Shown here in pieces: positions 18,001-26,030 of a stretch of 64,000 nucleotides of DNA. The DNA is from UBA4582 sp965657335 (lineage in GTDB: Bacteria; Pseudomonadota; Gammaproteobacteria; Pseudomonadales; Azotimanducaceae). The stretch lies in contig CBFHOH010000006.1 of assembly GCA_965657335.1 (NCBI GenBank), forward strand, positions 77,918 to 141,917, read 5' to 3'. The notes below the pieces were generated by a model that was not told where the DNA came from, did not search any database, and was given only the letters and a program-made list of their open reading frames with translations. The position numbers and the translations under genes are program-made. Within the stretch, counting starts at the first letter, position 1, and each line of letters opens with the position of its first letter.

Positions 18001-21000
18001 TTGATGGTGCGCTAACCAGAATAAGTGCTCAAGCAGGTGGTTCCGGCGTTGGTGGTGAAATTCTCATTAATACGGATAGCGTGTCTTTGACCAATCAAGC
18101 TAGCTTGCAAGCAGAGGCTTTTTCCTCTGGTGAAGGTGGTCTTATCTCAATTAATGCCGCCGAGTTGCTCGTTGATAATGCTACCATTAATACAAATTCT
18201 GAGTCTTCTGAGGGGCAGCCACCAGCGACCGGTAATTCAGGCTCATTGATCATCAAGGCGACGGATGTCGCACTAGGCAACGGCGCTGAACTGAGAAGTG
18301 ATTCTTTGTCGGTAGGTCATGGCGGCGACATTATTATTGAAACGGGTAATCTCAGCCTCAGTGGAACAGATACTTCTATTACAGCTCAGGCTGCGGGCAC
18401 CGGCGATGGTGGTGCTATTAGCGTTGACGCTTTAGATGTCGCGCTCACAGATAATGCCAGTATTAAAAGCGATTCTCTGCAATCGGGTGAAGGTGGTTTC
18501 ATTACGGTTAACGGTCTGAATACGGTCAGCGTCACGGGAAAAGGCACGCGAATTAGCGCGCAAGCTGGTGGTTCGGGAATAGGCGGAGAAATCCGCATAA
18601 CAACAAAAGACTTTTCGTTAACTGATGAAGCTAGCCTGGTTGCCGAGGCTTTTTCGTCGGGCGAAGGTGGTCTTATTTTGGTAGATGCAACCAAGGTGTT
18701 GATTGATAACGCCACCGTAAATACGAATTCCCTCGCCGCGCCCGACAAGCCACCTGCGACAGGTAACTCAGGTTCGCTGAGTATTCACGCAACAGAAGTG
18801 AGGCTAGACAATGGTGCACAACTCCGAAGTGATTCACTATCTGAAGGTCATGGCGGAGATATCAGCATTGAGACCGAGCTGTTAAGTGCTAACGGGCAAA
18901 ACACTTCGATCACTGCACAATCAACAGGCTCTGGAGACGGCGGATCTATCCACGTTGATGCGGTGGATGTTTTGTTAACAGATAGCGCGAGCATAAAAAG
19001 TGACTCTTTGCTTTCAGGCGAGGGCGGTTTTGTTTCTATCAACGGATCTAACAGTGTGAGTGTCGACGGTGCTGGAACAAGTATTAGTGCTAAGGCTGGG
19101 GGTTCAGGTGTTGGAGGAGCCATACTTATTAATGCGGATAGTTTCTCGTTAACAGACAACGCGAGCCTTGACGCCGAAGCGTTTTCCTCCGGCGATGGCG
19201 GGCTTATTCGCATCGAAGCCCCGACAGTGCTTGTTGATCGCAGTGTGATTAATACGAACTCACAAGCGACACCGGGAAAAGGGCCCGCGACGGGAAGTGC
19301 CGGAGCGCTTGGCATTATAGCAACGGACATCACCTTGATTAATGACGCTGAACTGCGAAGTGACACCCTTTCTGAAGGATTGGGTGGAGATATACGAATT
19401 GAAGCAACCACGTTTATCATGAGTGGTCAGGGTACTGCTATTACGGCACAAACGGCGGGCACTGAGGACGGCGGTTTTATTGAAATAAATGCCACAAGTC
19501 TTGCGCTTGCTGACAGTGCAAGTATCAAAAGCGACTCGCTTGGATTAGGCGATGGCGGTGAAATCGACATCAACGTAGATACGGTCACACTGGATGGGAA
19601 TAGCACCTCGATTACAGCGCAGGCCGCCGGCAGTGGTGACGGCGGCGCGATTTACGTTACTTCGAATTATTTTGCCTTAACCAATGAGGCGAGCTTGAAT
19701 GCGGAGGCGCTATCGTCCGGCGATGGCGGTTTAGTGTCCATCTCCAGTCCGACTGTTTCGCTCGATGGCGCTTTTATAAACACGAACTCGCAGACTAGAC
19801 CTCAGAATCCAATCACAACAGGCACCAGTGGCACAGTCGACATAGTGGCCGAGGTGATCACGCTGTCAAATGGCGCATCCATTCGGAGTGATGCGTTCTC
19901 AGTAGGCGATGGGGGTGATGTTTATCTAGAGGCCGATGAAATATCGTTGTCAGGCGTACGAACTTCGCCCGAAGGAAGGACAATAAGTACATCGATTACC
20001 GCTGAAACCTTCGGAGCAGGCGAAGGCGGTACGATTCGCCTTTTGAGCCCCGTGATTATGCTATCTGATAAAGCATTGATTAATGTTTCTGCATTAGCCG
20101 GATCAGGACATGCCGGTACACTCGAAGTTTTGGTCGATAATCTAACATTAGATGATGCCATGATTTTTGGATCAACTGAGGGCAGCGGCGATGGCGGTAG
20201 CATATTGGTAAACGATCCAAATACGCTTGCAAATCCAAATACAGGTACAAGCATCCAAATCAATAACGGCTCTGCTATTTCTGTTTCTGCCTTCACTGAC
20301 GCAAGACCCGGCAGTATTGTTCTAGACGCTACCGATATACTGATTACCAATGCCAGCCGTGTTGAATCCGATACCCGCGGTGCGCTTAGAGCAACACGAG
20401 ATGATGGAATTCGTATTGATGGCGAGCGGCTTGAGCTATTAAACAGCTCAATTATTTCGTCATCCTCTACGGGCACTGCTGATGCAGGTAACATTTCTAT
20501 TACGCTAGGTGATCGACTCGACATTGTTGGTAGTTCAGTAAACACCACGTCAGCTCTGGCGGGCGGCGGCACGATTTTTATTGATACTAAGGACACCATT
20601 TTTATCGACAATGGTATTGTGTCGGCAACAGCCAGTGGTGAAATTCTTGAAAGTGGCGGTGGTGACGTATTTATTGATCCCAGGATATTTACGATCCGTC
20701 AGAGTCAAATTGTGGCGCAGGCCAACGCCGGAAATGGGGGCAATATTGATCTAATAGCAACAAATTTTGTTGTTGACACTGAAACGCTTATTTCAGCCTC
20801 CTCAAACAAAGGTATCGATGGAACAGTGCAAATTGAATCGCCTAACCAGTCAGTAAATCCATCGAGTATGTTGTTAAAAACAGGGTTCCAAGATTTACCT
20901 GAATTCGTTCGTAGCAATTGCGACAATCCTAGCGAAAATGATCGAAGTTATCTTGTCGTCGAGAACCTAAACCCGGTTCGTAGAGATCCGAATGACTTTC

Positions 21001-21089
21001 TGCCCATTGTTAAGAAAGCGGCCGTAAACGTGGCGGCCAGTGTTTTCTTGCAAGATTTACCGCCAATAGTATGGCGTCGGGGATGTTGA
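15030..21089 (+). CDS. TpsA filamentous-haemagglutinin-type exoprotein with five long repeats
   Basis: 2019 residues. A signal peptide cut near residue 21 leads into the TPS secretion domain: YGQTTGSNLFHSFDKFNIG, IIARVTGGESS, LFLINAAGFIFSNGA and the closing STADYFEF are all in their usual order. The rest is a predicted right-handed beta-helix. The region encoded by about 17560-20000 consists of repeats with a period of 531 bases (177 residues). Markers are at PATG (17691, 18222, 18753, 19284) and a diverged copy at 19812. Each repeat holds ELRSDSLSEGHGGDI-, SITAQ- and INTNS-like blocks. The C-terminus has a Cys pair (RSNCDNPSENDRSYLVVENL; terminal WRRGC), reminiscent of the disulfide anchor of HMW adhesins. 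Probable role: surface adhesin or matrix fibre. A short GC-rich inverted repeat follows the stop. Confidence 0.9.
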   Translation: MHFKKENIGTLLLLVSVSVSAEVTIDGSLGGVAFDDVSPGNGFTYDIQETYGQTTGSNLFHSFDKFNIGVGEHANFSGSETIANIIARVTGGESSIAGRITSDIDGSSLFLINAAGFIFSNGAVVDVDGVFTVSTADYFEFSDDARFYSNLSETSTLSTTEISSFGFLNGSNGVIAIDSSRAVSGEDRSANDNFHVNSESILIRDADLQASEINVRMGDAAFGEIGIYDSIIESVEGGIFFQGGNIYSVESVITATGRNSKVDVIATSITLEGGNNDSVIQSGNLTSSGGSIDLKAQTITLENNAKLISSSGGGRDGGDITLTGTTVQIENHSLIELDAGVNTAAGDLMITTKNITIEDSSSLNTSSRFLGASAGDIDIKASGDFRIENDSRILAESDSTGAGGIVKVSADSIVISDSAEININALGQGNSDFVVLQSETNITIDQGSSISASSAGGGNSGLVKILGQDILLDDMSIQASANGEGTGGDIRIEANTVQITNGTAINVSSFSTAENAGNAGFVEITGDNITLDDNALFELASFGGGVGGEMRVIGSTINVDGVQIEAEAKGSGIGGDVEFTADLLNLSNTSIDASVRGDGVGGLIRLTGGDIDLADTIINITALGSGTAGDFVATGKSFTMTGSATSYGIFGDTRGDGSGADVLLSTDTVSLDGVAITSGTFGNGEGGIIEIDALSSITLNDVLLASESEGAGVGGDIDFLTSNLTISGNTNINVSSMGQGDAGRIKIIPVKNSALTIAVSDTSKFALSATGDGMAGEFIAIANDVRFSDSSGIQASVQGNAKGDLVSFETTNLIIEDDATITSDTRGTGLGGVIDISTATLVLSDAASLNAEALGSGDGGLVNIDATTVIIDGGTINTSSLPQRSGEPATGTAGILNITTTDLTLSNGAELRSDSLSEGHGGDITIDATTITLSGRNTSITAQSVDSGDGGALEIDATAVYLSDGASIKSDTLSSGAGGFIAINSTDSLSVDGALTRISAQAGGSGVGGEILINTDSVSLTNQASLQAEAFSSGEGGLISINAAELLVDNATINTNSESSEGQPPATGNSGSLIIKATDVALGNGAELRSDSLSVGHGGDIIIETGNLSLSGTDTSITAQAAGTGDGGAISVDALDVALTDNASIKSDSLQSGEGGFITVNGLNTVSVTGKGTRISAQAGGSGIGGEIRITTKDFSLTDEASLVAEAFSSGEGGLILVDATKVLIDNATVNTNSLAAPDKPPATGNSGSLSIHATEVRLDNGAQLRSDSLSEGHGGDISIETELLSANGQNTSITAQSTGSGDGGSIHVDAVDVLLTDSASIKSDSLLSGEGGFVSINGSNSVSVDGAGTSISAKAGGSGVGGAILINADSFSLTDNASLDAEAFSSGDGGLIRIEAPTVLVDRSVINTNSQATPGKGPATGSAGALGIIATDITLINDAELRSDTLSEGLGGDIRIEATTFIMSGQGTAITAQTAGTEDGGFIEINATSLALADSASIKSDSLGLGDGGEIDINVDTVTLDGNSTSITAQAAGSGDGGAIYVTSNYFALTNEASLNAEALSSGDGGLVSISSPTVSLDGAFINTNSQTRPQNPITTGTSGTVDIVAEVITLSNGASIRSDAFSVGDGGDVYLEADEISLSGVRTSPEGRTISTSITAETFGAGEGGTIRLLSPVIMLSDKALINVSALAGSGHAGTLEVLVDNLTLDDAMIFGSTEGSGDGGSILVNDPNTLANPNTGTSIQINNGSAISVSAFTDARPGSIVLDATDILITNASRVESDTRGALRATRDDGIRIDGERLELLNSSIISSSSTGTADAGNISITLGDRLDIVGSSVNTTSALAGGGTIFIDTKDTIFIDNGIVSATASGEILESGGGDVFIDPRIFTIRQSQIVAQANAGNGGNIDLIATNFVVDTETLISASSNKGIDGTVQIESPNQSVNPSSMLLKTGFQDLPEFVRSNCDNPSENDRSYLVVENLNPVRRDPNDFLPIVKKAAVNVAASVFLQDLPPIVWRRGC
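17691..19823 (+). repeat. 177-residue (531-base) in-gene tandem repeats of TpsA
   Basis: Equivalent PATG codons start at 17691, 18222, 18753 and 19284, exactly 531 bases apart. A diverged ITTG follows after 528 bases at 19812. The nucleotide sequence between copies has diverged noticeably, so the repeats are not recent identical duplications. Confidence 0.8.
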
Positions 21090-21143
21090 GTTATTTAACG
21101 GGGAGGGCGATTTTCCCCCTGGAGGCCTTGCTTAGCTGAATTC

Positions 21144-23300
21144 TTGGCGCCATATTTTATTTTCTGTTTTTTTATAGATTTCGGTTATACTCGCCTATCA
21201 GTCAAAACAAGAGTTGCCAAGGGTCTGAATACTGAACTGAATAAAGACATTCGGTCTAAGGTTTGCAACAGCATACTTAAAGGGCTCTCTTTGTTGGTTG
21301 TTCCCTTGGTGATCATATCGTTTTATCGCTTTTATGAGGATGGCTGGGAACCCGTCGGGTACCTTCATATTTGCGCATGCTGCGCGATTTTGGGCGCAAC
21401 GTATTATCGAGAAAGTCTTTCAATAGCCGTTCGGTCATCTATTTGTATAGGCGTCATCGGCATAGTGGGTCTCTCTGGCATCGTTACTTTTGGCATTACG
21501 GCGTCCTCTGGTGTTTATATTCCTTTTGCCTCGGTATTTGCAGCACTGATTCTCAGCCGAAGAAGCGCTATTACGATTCTTTTCGTCTTAGTCGTATTGA
21601 CCGTGGCTGTAGAAAGTGTTTTTCACGGGGCACACTCAGAGAGTGTTTTGGGAGGGCTTGATAATAATTGGCTTAGTCCGACAAATATTATTTTACGCCT
21701 GGTTAGTTGGTCGATGCTTGCTCTCGCAACCATCTTTGCGATCGGGTTAATCACCAGTGATTGGGCTGAGATGCTAAGCACGCTATCCGAGAAAACAACG
21801 GCACTCCAATCATCTCAGCAAGCGCTGCAAGGCGTGCTTGATAACATCGTAGATATTGTCTACCGAACAGATTCAGAAGGCAGGTTTGTTGAACTCTCAC
21901 CCTCGGTTCACGGTTTGCTTGGATTTCACCCAGAAGAATTGATCGGCAAGAAAATCTCTGATTATTATGTTGACCCCGAAGACAGAAACACGCTCTTGCG
22001 ACTCCTCGTAGAAAACAATGGCACAGTAAATAACTTCGTCGCAAAGCTCTATAACAAAGCGGAGGTACCACAAACCCTCTCTACTAATCTGAAATATTGG
22101 AGATCAGTTGACGGGGATATCTTGGGTATTGAAGGCGTTTCGAGAAACATTACAGAGCAATTGGAGACAGAGAAAGCGCTCGTGCGCTCGCAAAAAACTG
22201 AAGCTTTGGGTCAACTGACAGCAGGGATCGCCCATGACTTCAACAATCTCCTTGCCATTGTCATGGGCAATGCAGAGTTGTTGCTATCCAGTAGCGGTGC
22301 TAATGATAAAAACAGAGAGGAAGTGAGAGAAATTATAAAATCATCGCAACAGGGCGCGGCCCTAACCAGACGTCTCTTAGCATACTCTCGCCCCGATACG
22401 CTGACGCCCGCGATAACCGACCTCGACAAGAGCATTGATGGATTAGCGGGCATGCTGCGCAGTGCGCTCGGTGCAAACATCGACTTGAGCTTCGACCTGG
22501 GTAAAGAAGATACTGTTGCATTGATCGATCAAAACCAATTAGAAACAGCCTTACTGAATCTTGTTATAAATGCGCGGGATGCGATGCCCAAAGGCGGTGA
22601 AATTACTATTTCCAGCGGTGTTGGCTTATTGACTTCAGATTTCGGCAAGGCGAATGATGAGCAAGATGATCTGAAATACGTCGGCGTATGGATTAAGGAC
22701 ACTGGGTCCGGTATGACGAGCGAAGTTGCTGATAAAATAAGGGAGCCGTTTTACACGTCAAAGCCGCCGGGCGTTGGCAACGGACTCGGGCTGAGCATGG
22801 TTGACCGTTTTGTTCAGGAGTCGTCAGGACATCTTGTTATTGAGACGGAGCTTGGCAAAGGCACCTCTGTAGGACTGTTTTTCCCGCAGGTCTACACGGA
22901 AGTGCCACCTGTTATAGAAACGCAAGATAAACCAGTTGCCGAAGCCGCCGCGCCTCTTAAAATACTAGTGGTCGAGGATTCACCTAGACTGCTCACGCTC
23001 GTGCGTAGAATGCTGGATTCGAGAGGATACCTGGTTTTGACCGCCGCTGACGGTCTGTCTGCAATCAAAATTGCGACTGAAGCACCGGAGCTTGCGCTAA
23101 TAATCAGCGATATTATGTTGCCGGGAGCGGTTAGTGGCTGGGATTTATACCGCAACATTAGCGGTGTCCGGAAGAATATAAAATTCCTCATGATGACCGG
23201 CTATTCTGCAGAAGAGCAAGATGAAATTGATGTGCCGATTGTGTACAAACCCTTTAAGCAAGAAGAGCTTCTTGCACGAATCGATGATGTGTTGAAATGA
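21144..23300 (+). CDS. Membrane hybrid histidine kinase with PAS and receiver domains
   Basis: 718 residues as drawn. Six or so transmembrane segments (about 45-210) form an N-terminal sensory region. A PAS domain follows (about 228-335, VLDNIVDIVYRTDSEGRFVELSPS). The HisKA box has its phospho-acceptor in AGIAHDFNN (His364). The HATPase domain has the N box (LLNLVINARDAMPKGG) and the G boxes (DTGSGM; GNGLGLSMV). A C-terminal receiver follows, with VVEDS, the phospho-acceptor Asp656 (ISDIMLP) and the Lys in YKPF. The kinase can therefore autophosphorylate and pass phosphate to its own receiver. The start is uncertain: a TTG at 21144 has no ribosome site, and a promoter-like TATACT at about 21187 could mean a later start. 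It lies 54 bases after the TPS operon and may sense signals related to it (inference). Confidence 0.85.
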   Translation: MAPYFIFCFFIDFGYTRLSVKTRVAKGLNTELNKDIRSKVCNSILKGLSLLVVPLVIISFYRFYEDGWEPVGYLHICACCAILGATYYRESLSIAVRSSICIGVIGIVGLSGIVTFGITASSGVYIPFASVFAALILSRRSAITILFVLVVLTVAVESVFHGAHSESVLGGLDNNWLSPTNIILRLVSWSMLALATIFAIGLITSDWAEMLSTLSEKTTALQSSQQALQGVLDNIVDIVYRTDSEGRFVELSPSVHGLLGFHPEELIGKKISDYYVDPEDRNTLLRLLVENNGTVNNFVAKLYNKAEVPQTLSTNLKYWRSVDGDILGIEGVSRNITEQLETEKALVRSQKTEALGQLTAGIAHDFNNLLAIVMGNAELLLSSSGANDKNREEVREIIKSSQQGAALTRRLLAYSRPDTLTPAITDLDKSIDGLAGMLRSALGANIDLSFDLGKEDTVALIDQNQLETALLNLVINARDAMPKGGEITISSGVGLLTSDFGKANDEQDDLKYVGVWIKDTGSGMTSEVADKIREPFYTSKPPGVGNGLGLSMVDRFVQESSGHLVIETELGKGTSVGLFFPQVYTEVPPVIETQDKPVAEAAAPLKILVVEDSPRLLTLVRRMLDSRGYLVLTAADGLSAIKIATEAPELALIISDIMLPGAVSGWDLYRNISGVRKNIKFLMMTGYSAEEQDEIDVPIVYKPFKQEELLARIDDVLK

Positions 23301-23308
23301 ATTTGGGT

Positions 23309-23332
23309 AATGCGCACTTTTAGTGCCGCATT
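23309..23332 (+). terminator. Hairpin between the convergent kinase genes
   Basis: AATGCGCAC (23309-23317) pairs with GTGCCGCATT (23323-23332) with one bulged base and a TTTTA loop. It starts eight bases after the stop of the plus-strand kinase. A T-rich stretch lies about a dozen bases further on. Confidence 0.4.
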
Positions 23333-23384
23333 GCGAATATCTTTTCTATGAGCTTCGCAGGTATTGTAACAAAGAGGTTTTATC

Positions 23385-24559
23385 TCAGTTTGCAGGTATC
23401 GACTGCTCCAGCGCCATCAGAAGGTTTTCTTTCGACACGGGTTTTGCCAGAAAGTTAGTCATGCCTGCCTCGATGCACTCGGCCCGAATCTCTTTAAGCA
23501 CATGAGCTGTCAAGGCAATAATTGGCGTGTCCTGGTTTTCGCCGCCATTGGTACGTAAAATCCGTGTTGCCTCTAATCCATCCATTTCCGGCATGGAAAG
23601 ATCCATTAAGATTGCATCATACGAAGAGCGCTCCGCGAGTGCTAATGCTTCGATACCATTAGATGCCAGATCGACACTGTGACCAGCCATTTCTAGATAA
23701 GTCCGCNNNNNNNNNNNNNNNNNNNNNNNNNNNNNNNNNNNNNNNNNNNNNNNNNNNNNNNNNNNNNNNNNNNNNNNNNNNNNNNNNNNNNNNNNNNNNN
23801 NNNNNTTTCTCCGGCTTCGATGCGCACCATGTCGAGAACGTCATCGATGACTCGCCTTAGCGATTTGCCGGCGGATTGAGAGACGCTGAGGTATTCTTTT
23901 TGTTGCTTGGTCAAATCCGTGCTATCAAGCAGTTCAATCGCACCCAGTATTGCATTTAATGGTGTACGCATTTCGTGACTTGTATTGGCCAAGAAAGAGG
24001 TTTTTGCTGCCTCCGCACGCTTCACTTTGTCTAGCTGGTCTTCCAGTTCCTTATCTGTTGCTGCTTTTTCCGACATAACTCCGTTAAGGAATTGAATGAT
24101 AACCAAAACAATCACCAGTAAAGTCAACACCTGTACGGCTACGTCGATAGGATAAATAACCCTATCTAGCTGTAAGGGAAGACCGGCGATCCAGTAAAAA
24201 TAAGTAAAGCCGAATACTATCGCCGCGATCGTATTGATAACGGCATATCTCAAATCCAAAAGAAGCCAGCTGAGTGAGATTCCAATCATAAAGCTTGTGC
24301 CGCCGGTTCCCCACATTTGAAACGTGAACAAGTTGCCGACGGCGATTAAATTGAACATCAGAATGAGAAAAACGGCTTTTACGTTGTAGGAGCTCTTAGT
24401 GTAGTGGATTACGCCAAGCCCTGCGGCAATAAGAACGTGCAGCAGGAACACGTTCTGCCATCCACTAGTGAAGAACCTCAACGCACTAAGTGCAGCAAGT
24501 GGGCATGCGCCTATGAACAAGAAGTAGATGGCTTGATCAAGTCTAATTTTTTTATTCAA
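23385..24559 (-). CDS. Membrane hybrid histidine kinase, interrupted by a scaffold gap
   Basis: Two fragments of one gene lie on either side of the N run at 23707-23805. The upstream part (24559 to 23806) encodes a multi-pass membrane domain, a coiled linker and HisKA with its His in NTSHEMRTPLNAIL. It breaks off at VRIEAGE. The downstream part (23706 to 23385) encodes a receiver with LMDLSMPEMDG (phospho-acceptor Asp) and LAKPVS. The whole HATPase domain and the start of the receiver, at least 400 bases, are missing. The N run cannot hold them and the fragments are in different frames. The membrane domain resembles that of the 21144 kinase (RF..SGW..VFLLH versus RFYEDGWEPVGYLH). The start is probably a TTG at 24559, and no ATG precedes the first helix. 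Confidence 0.8.
23707..23805. other. Assembly gap (99 N) with real sequence missing
   Basis: The flanks are the HisKA end and the receiver middle of one kinase. A complete HATPase domain must be missing, so the N count understates the gap. Confidence 0.9.
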
Positions 24560-25096
24560 CGAAATTTACCGGAGAGTACATTATTTTGGCCCTCTAGGAT
24601 GGTACACGCATTGGCAATTTCAAACTGTGAAACAAGTCACACAAAGCACAAGACAGCTGCGGGCTGTTTTACCCTTAGAAACCCAAATGACTCATGCGTG
24701 TTTCAAAAACGGTTCTGGCAGGTAGCTGGAAAAGCCACTGGTTTTATTGACGATTGATCTGATGCGCGCAGTTTAGCCGGATCTTATGGCCTCTGGTAAA
24801 TCAGTTAAAGGTTCGGTTGTAATCTGACGAAAAACGAACTTTCGTTTTCGACGGGTTTTTCCGAGCCGTCTGTTATCTAGCTGACGGAACATCGAAGTAA
24901 CAGCCGAATCTACAATTACGCCCTTTGTGAGTGAGCCGCGAGTTTTTCATCCGGAAGTGAAAAGGGATTTTGTATTCAGAGTCGGTACAATCTATGTGTT
25001 AAGCGCGAGTTGCCTACACCAGTAAATGAACTTGCTCGGTTGAAAGAATCGCTAGATATCGATGTGGTTACTCTAGAAAACGTGACGAGGATATTG
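24560..25096. other. 537-base intergenic region
   Basis: No coding frame is supported. An imperfect inverted repeat, CGAAAAACGAA / TTTCGTTTTCG, lies near 24828-24850, with GGGTTTTT just after it. It is terminator-like, but no gene obviously ends into it. Confidence 0.4.
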
Positions 25097-25459
25097 CTAG
25101 TGTTTTGGGCCGGAATGTTGATCGGCTTTTATATTGAACAAAGTTTCCGTGACCATGCCATAACCCTGAGTAGATGCCGCGGAGGTTGATAGCGCAGGAA
25201 TTGTTGCTAAGAGATGTTGAGCAATATTTTCGACTTCGACGTTTTCGTATTTTGTCCAATCTTTACCTGAGCCGATCCAGAAGTATTTTTGTTCTTGGTC
25301 AAAGCACCAGCAACACACAAAGGCGTTGTTAGAAGGATTAAATTCGCAATAAATACCGTCTCTAAAAAAAAAGTCTGAATATTCAACGGGGACGGGACAG
25401 CTATTTATGATGCTGATCGCTAAATTATTTACTTCGGGATGGTAGGTGTAATTTGACAA
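25097..25459 (-). CDS. Unknown protein downstream of the fliA region
   Basis: Up to 120 residues, starting from a TTG at 25459 (no ATG is available and no ribosome site is clear). The composition is protein-like and rich in Cys, Tyr, Trp and Asn (CEFNPSNNAFVCCWCFDQE, then KYFWIGSGKDWTKY). No signal peptide or family is recognised. The stop of the gene ahead lies 46 bases upstream on the same strand, so the two could be co-transcribed. The CCWC cluster could bind metal, but with nothing else to support this it remains a guess. Confidence 0.45.
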   Translation of the reverse strand: MSNYTYHPEVNNLAISIINSCPVPVEYSDFFFRDGIYCEFNPSNNAFVCCWCFDQEQKYFWIGSGKDWTKYENVEVENIAQHLLATIPALSTSAASTQGYGMVTETLFNIKADQHSGPKH

Positions 25460-25505
25460 GTGCTAGGGTCTCGTTCGTTGAAAAAACTTTGCTGGTTTCT
25501 TCGCT

Positions 25506-25970
25506 TTATTCTTCACTGTCTTCATCTTCCGTTCTAAGAAAAGCAAGCGGCACAATGGGGTTCTCCAGGGTCAAGCTATTACTCACTTCAGCAGCTGTTG
25601 AATCGGCCATGACAAGCACTTGGTTTTTGGTAAGTAATGCTGACTGATATTTTGAACCAAGATCAAAATAAATGTTTGTGTACTTTTGAGGCAGATAGAC
25701 GGTAACAGTTCCCCCTATCGTTTTAACGTCTTTAAATGCGCTAGAGAACGTTGCGGGCATAGGTTCTTTGCCCCCTTGCTTTTGCCAGCCAGAAACAACC
25801 TCGGCACCCTCGATAAATGTCTTATCGATGAAGGCGGTAAGTCGAGCGCCAAGAACTGCTTTAAGTTTTCTGAGTTCTCTTTGCTCAGCCTTCATTTTAG
25901 GCATTTCGTTGTAAAATTCTTTTGCTTTCTTTCTTTCTTTGGAAACTTGCAATCCTTTGAATAAACCCAC
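25506..25970 (-). CDS. Unknown cytoplasmic protein downstream of fliA
   Basis: 154 residues starting at a GTG (25970) with GAGGAG six bases upstream. A longer frame from a TTG at 26003 would bury that ribosome site. A highly charged helical N-terminal half (KERKKAKEFYNEMPKMKAE, QRELRKLKAVL) precedes a mixed alpha/beta half (GGTVTVYLPQKYTNIYFDLGSKYQ) and an acidic tail. I recognise no domain. It lies 60 bases after fliA on the same strand, so a flagellum-related role is possible but only by position. Confidence 0.6.
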   Translation of the reverse strand: MGLFKGLQVSKERKKAKEFYNEMPKMKAEQRELRKLKAVLGARLTAFIDKTFIEGAEVVSGWQKQGGKEPMPATFSSAFKDVKTIGGTVTVYLPQKYTNIYFDLGSKYQSALLTKNQVLVMADSTAAEVSNSLTLENPIVPLAFLRTEDEDSEE

Positions 25971-26030
25971 AATTGACTCCTCTGAGCTAAAACTTATGGC
26001 CAATTTGTTGGCAGCAGTAAAACAATATGT

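Noticed and set aside
17560..20000. Regularly spaced repeats that might suggest a CRISPR or satellite array
   Set aside because: They are in-frame coding repeats of a TPS beta-helix protein, with a 531-base period and diverged copies.
21095..21120. GC-rich inverted repeat after TpsA as a terminator
   Set aside because: The stem is only about five base pairs and no T tract follows. It is mentioned under TpsA but not called.
24404..24757. 117-codon plus-strand frame opposite the start of the second kinase
   Set aside because: It overlaps the kinase membrane domain in antisense and its composition is not protein-like.
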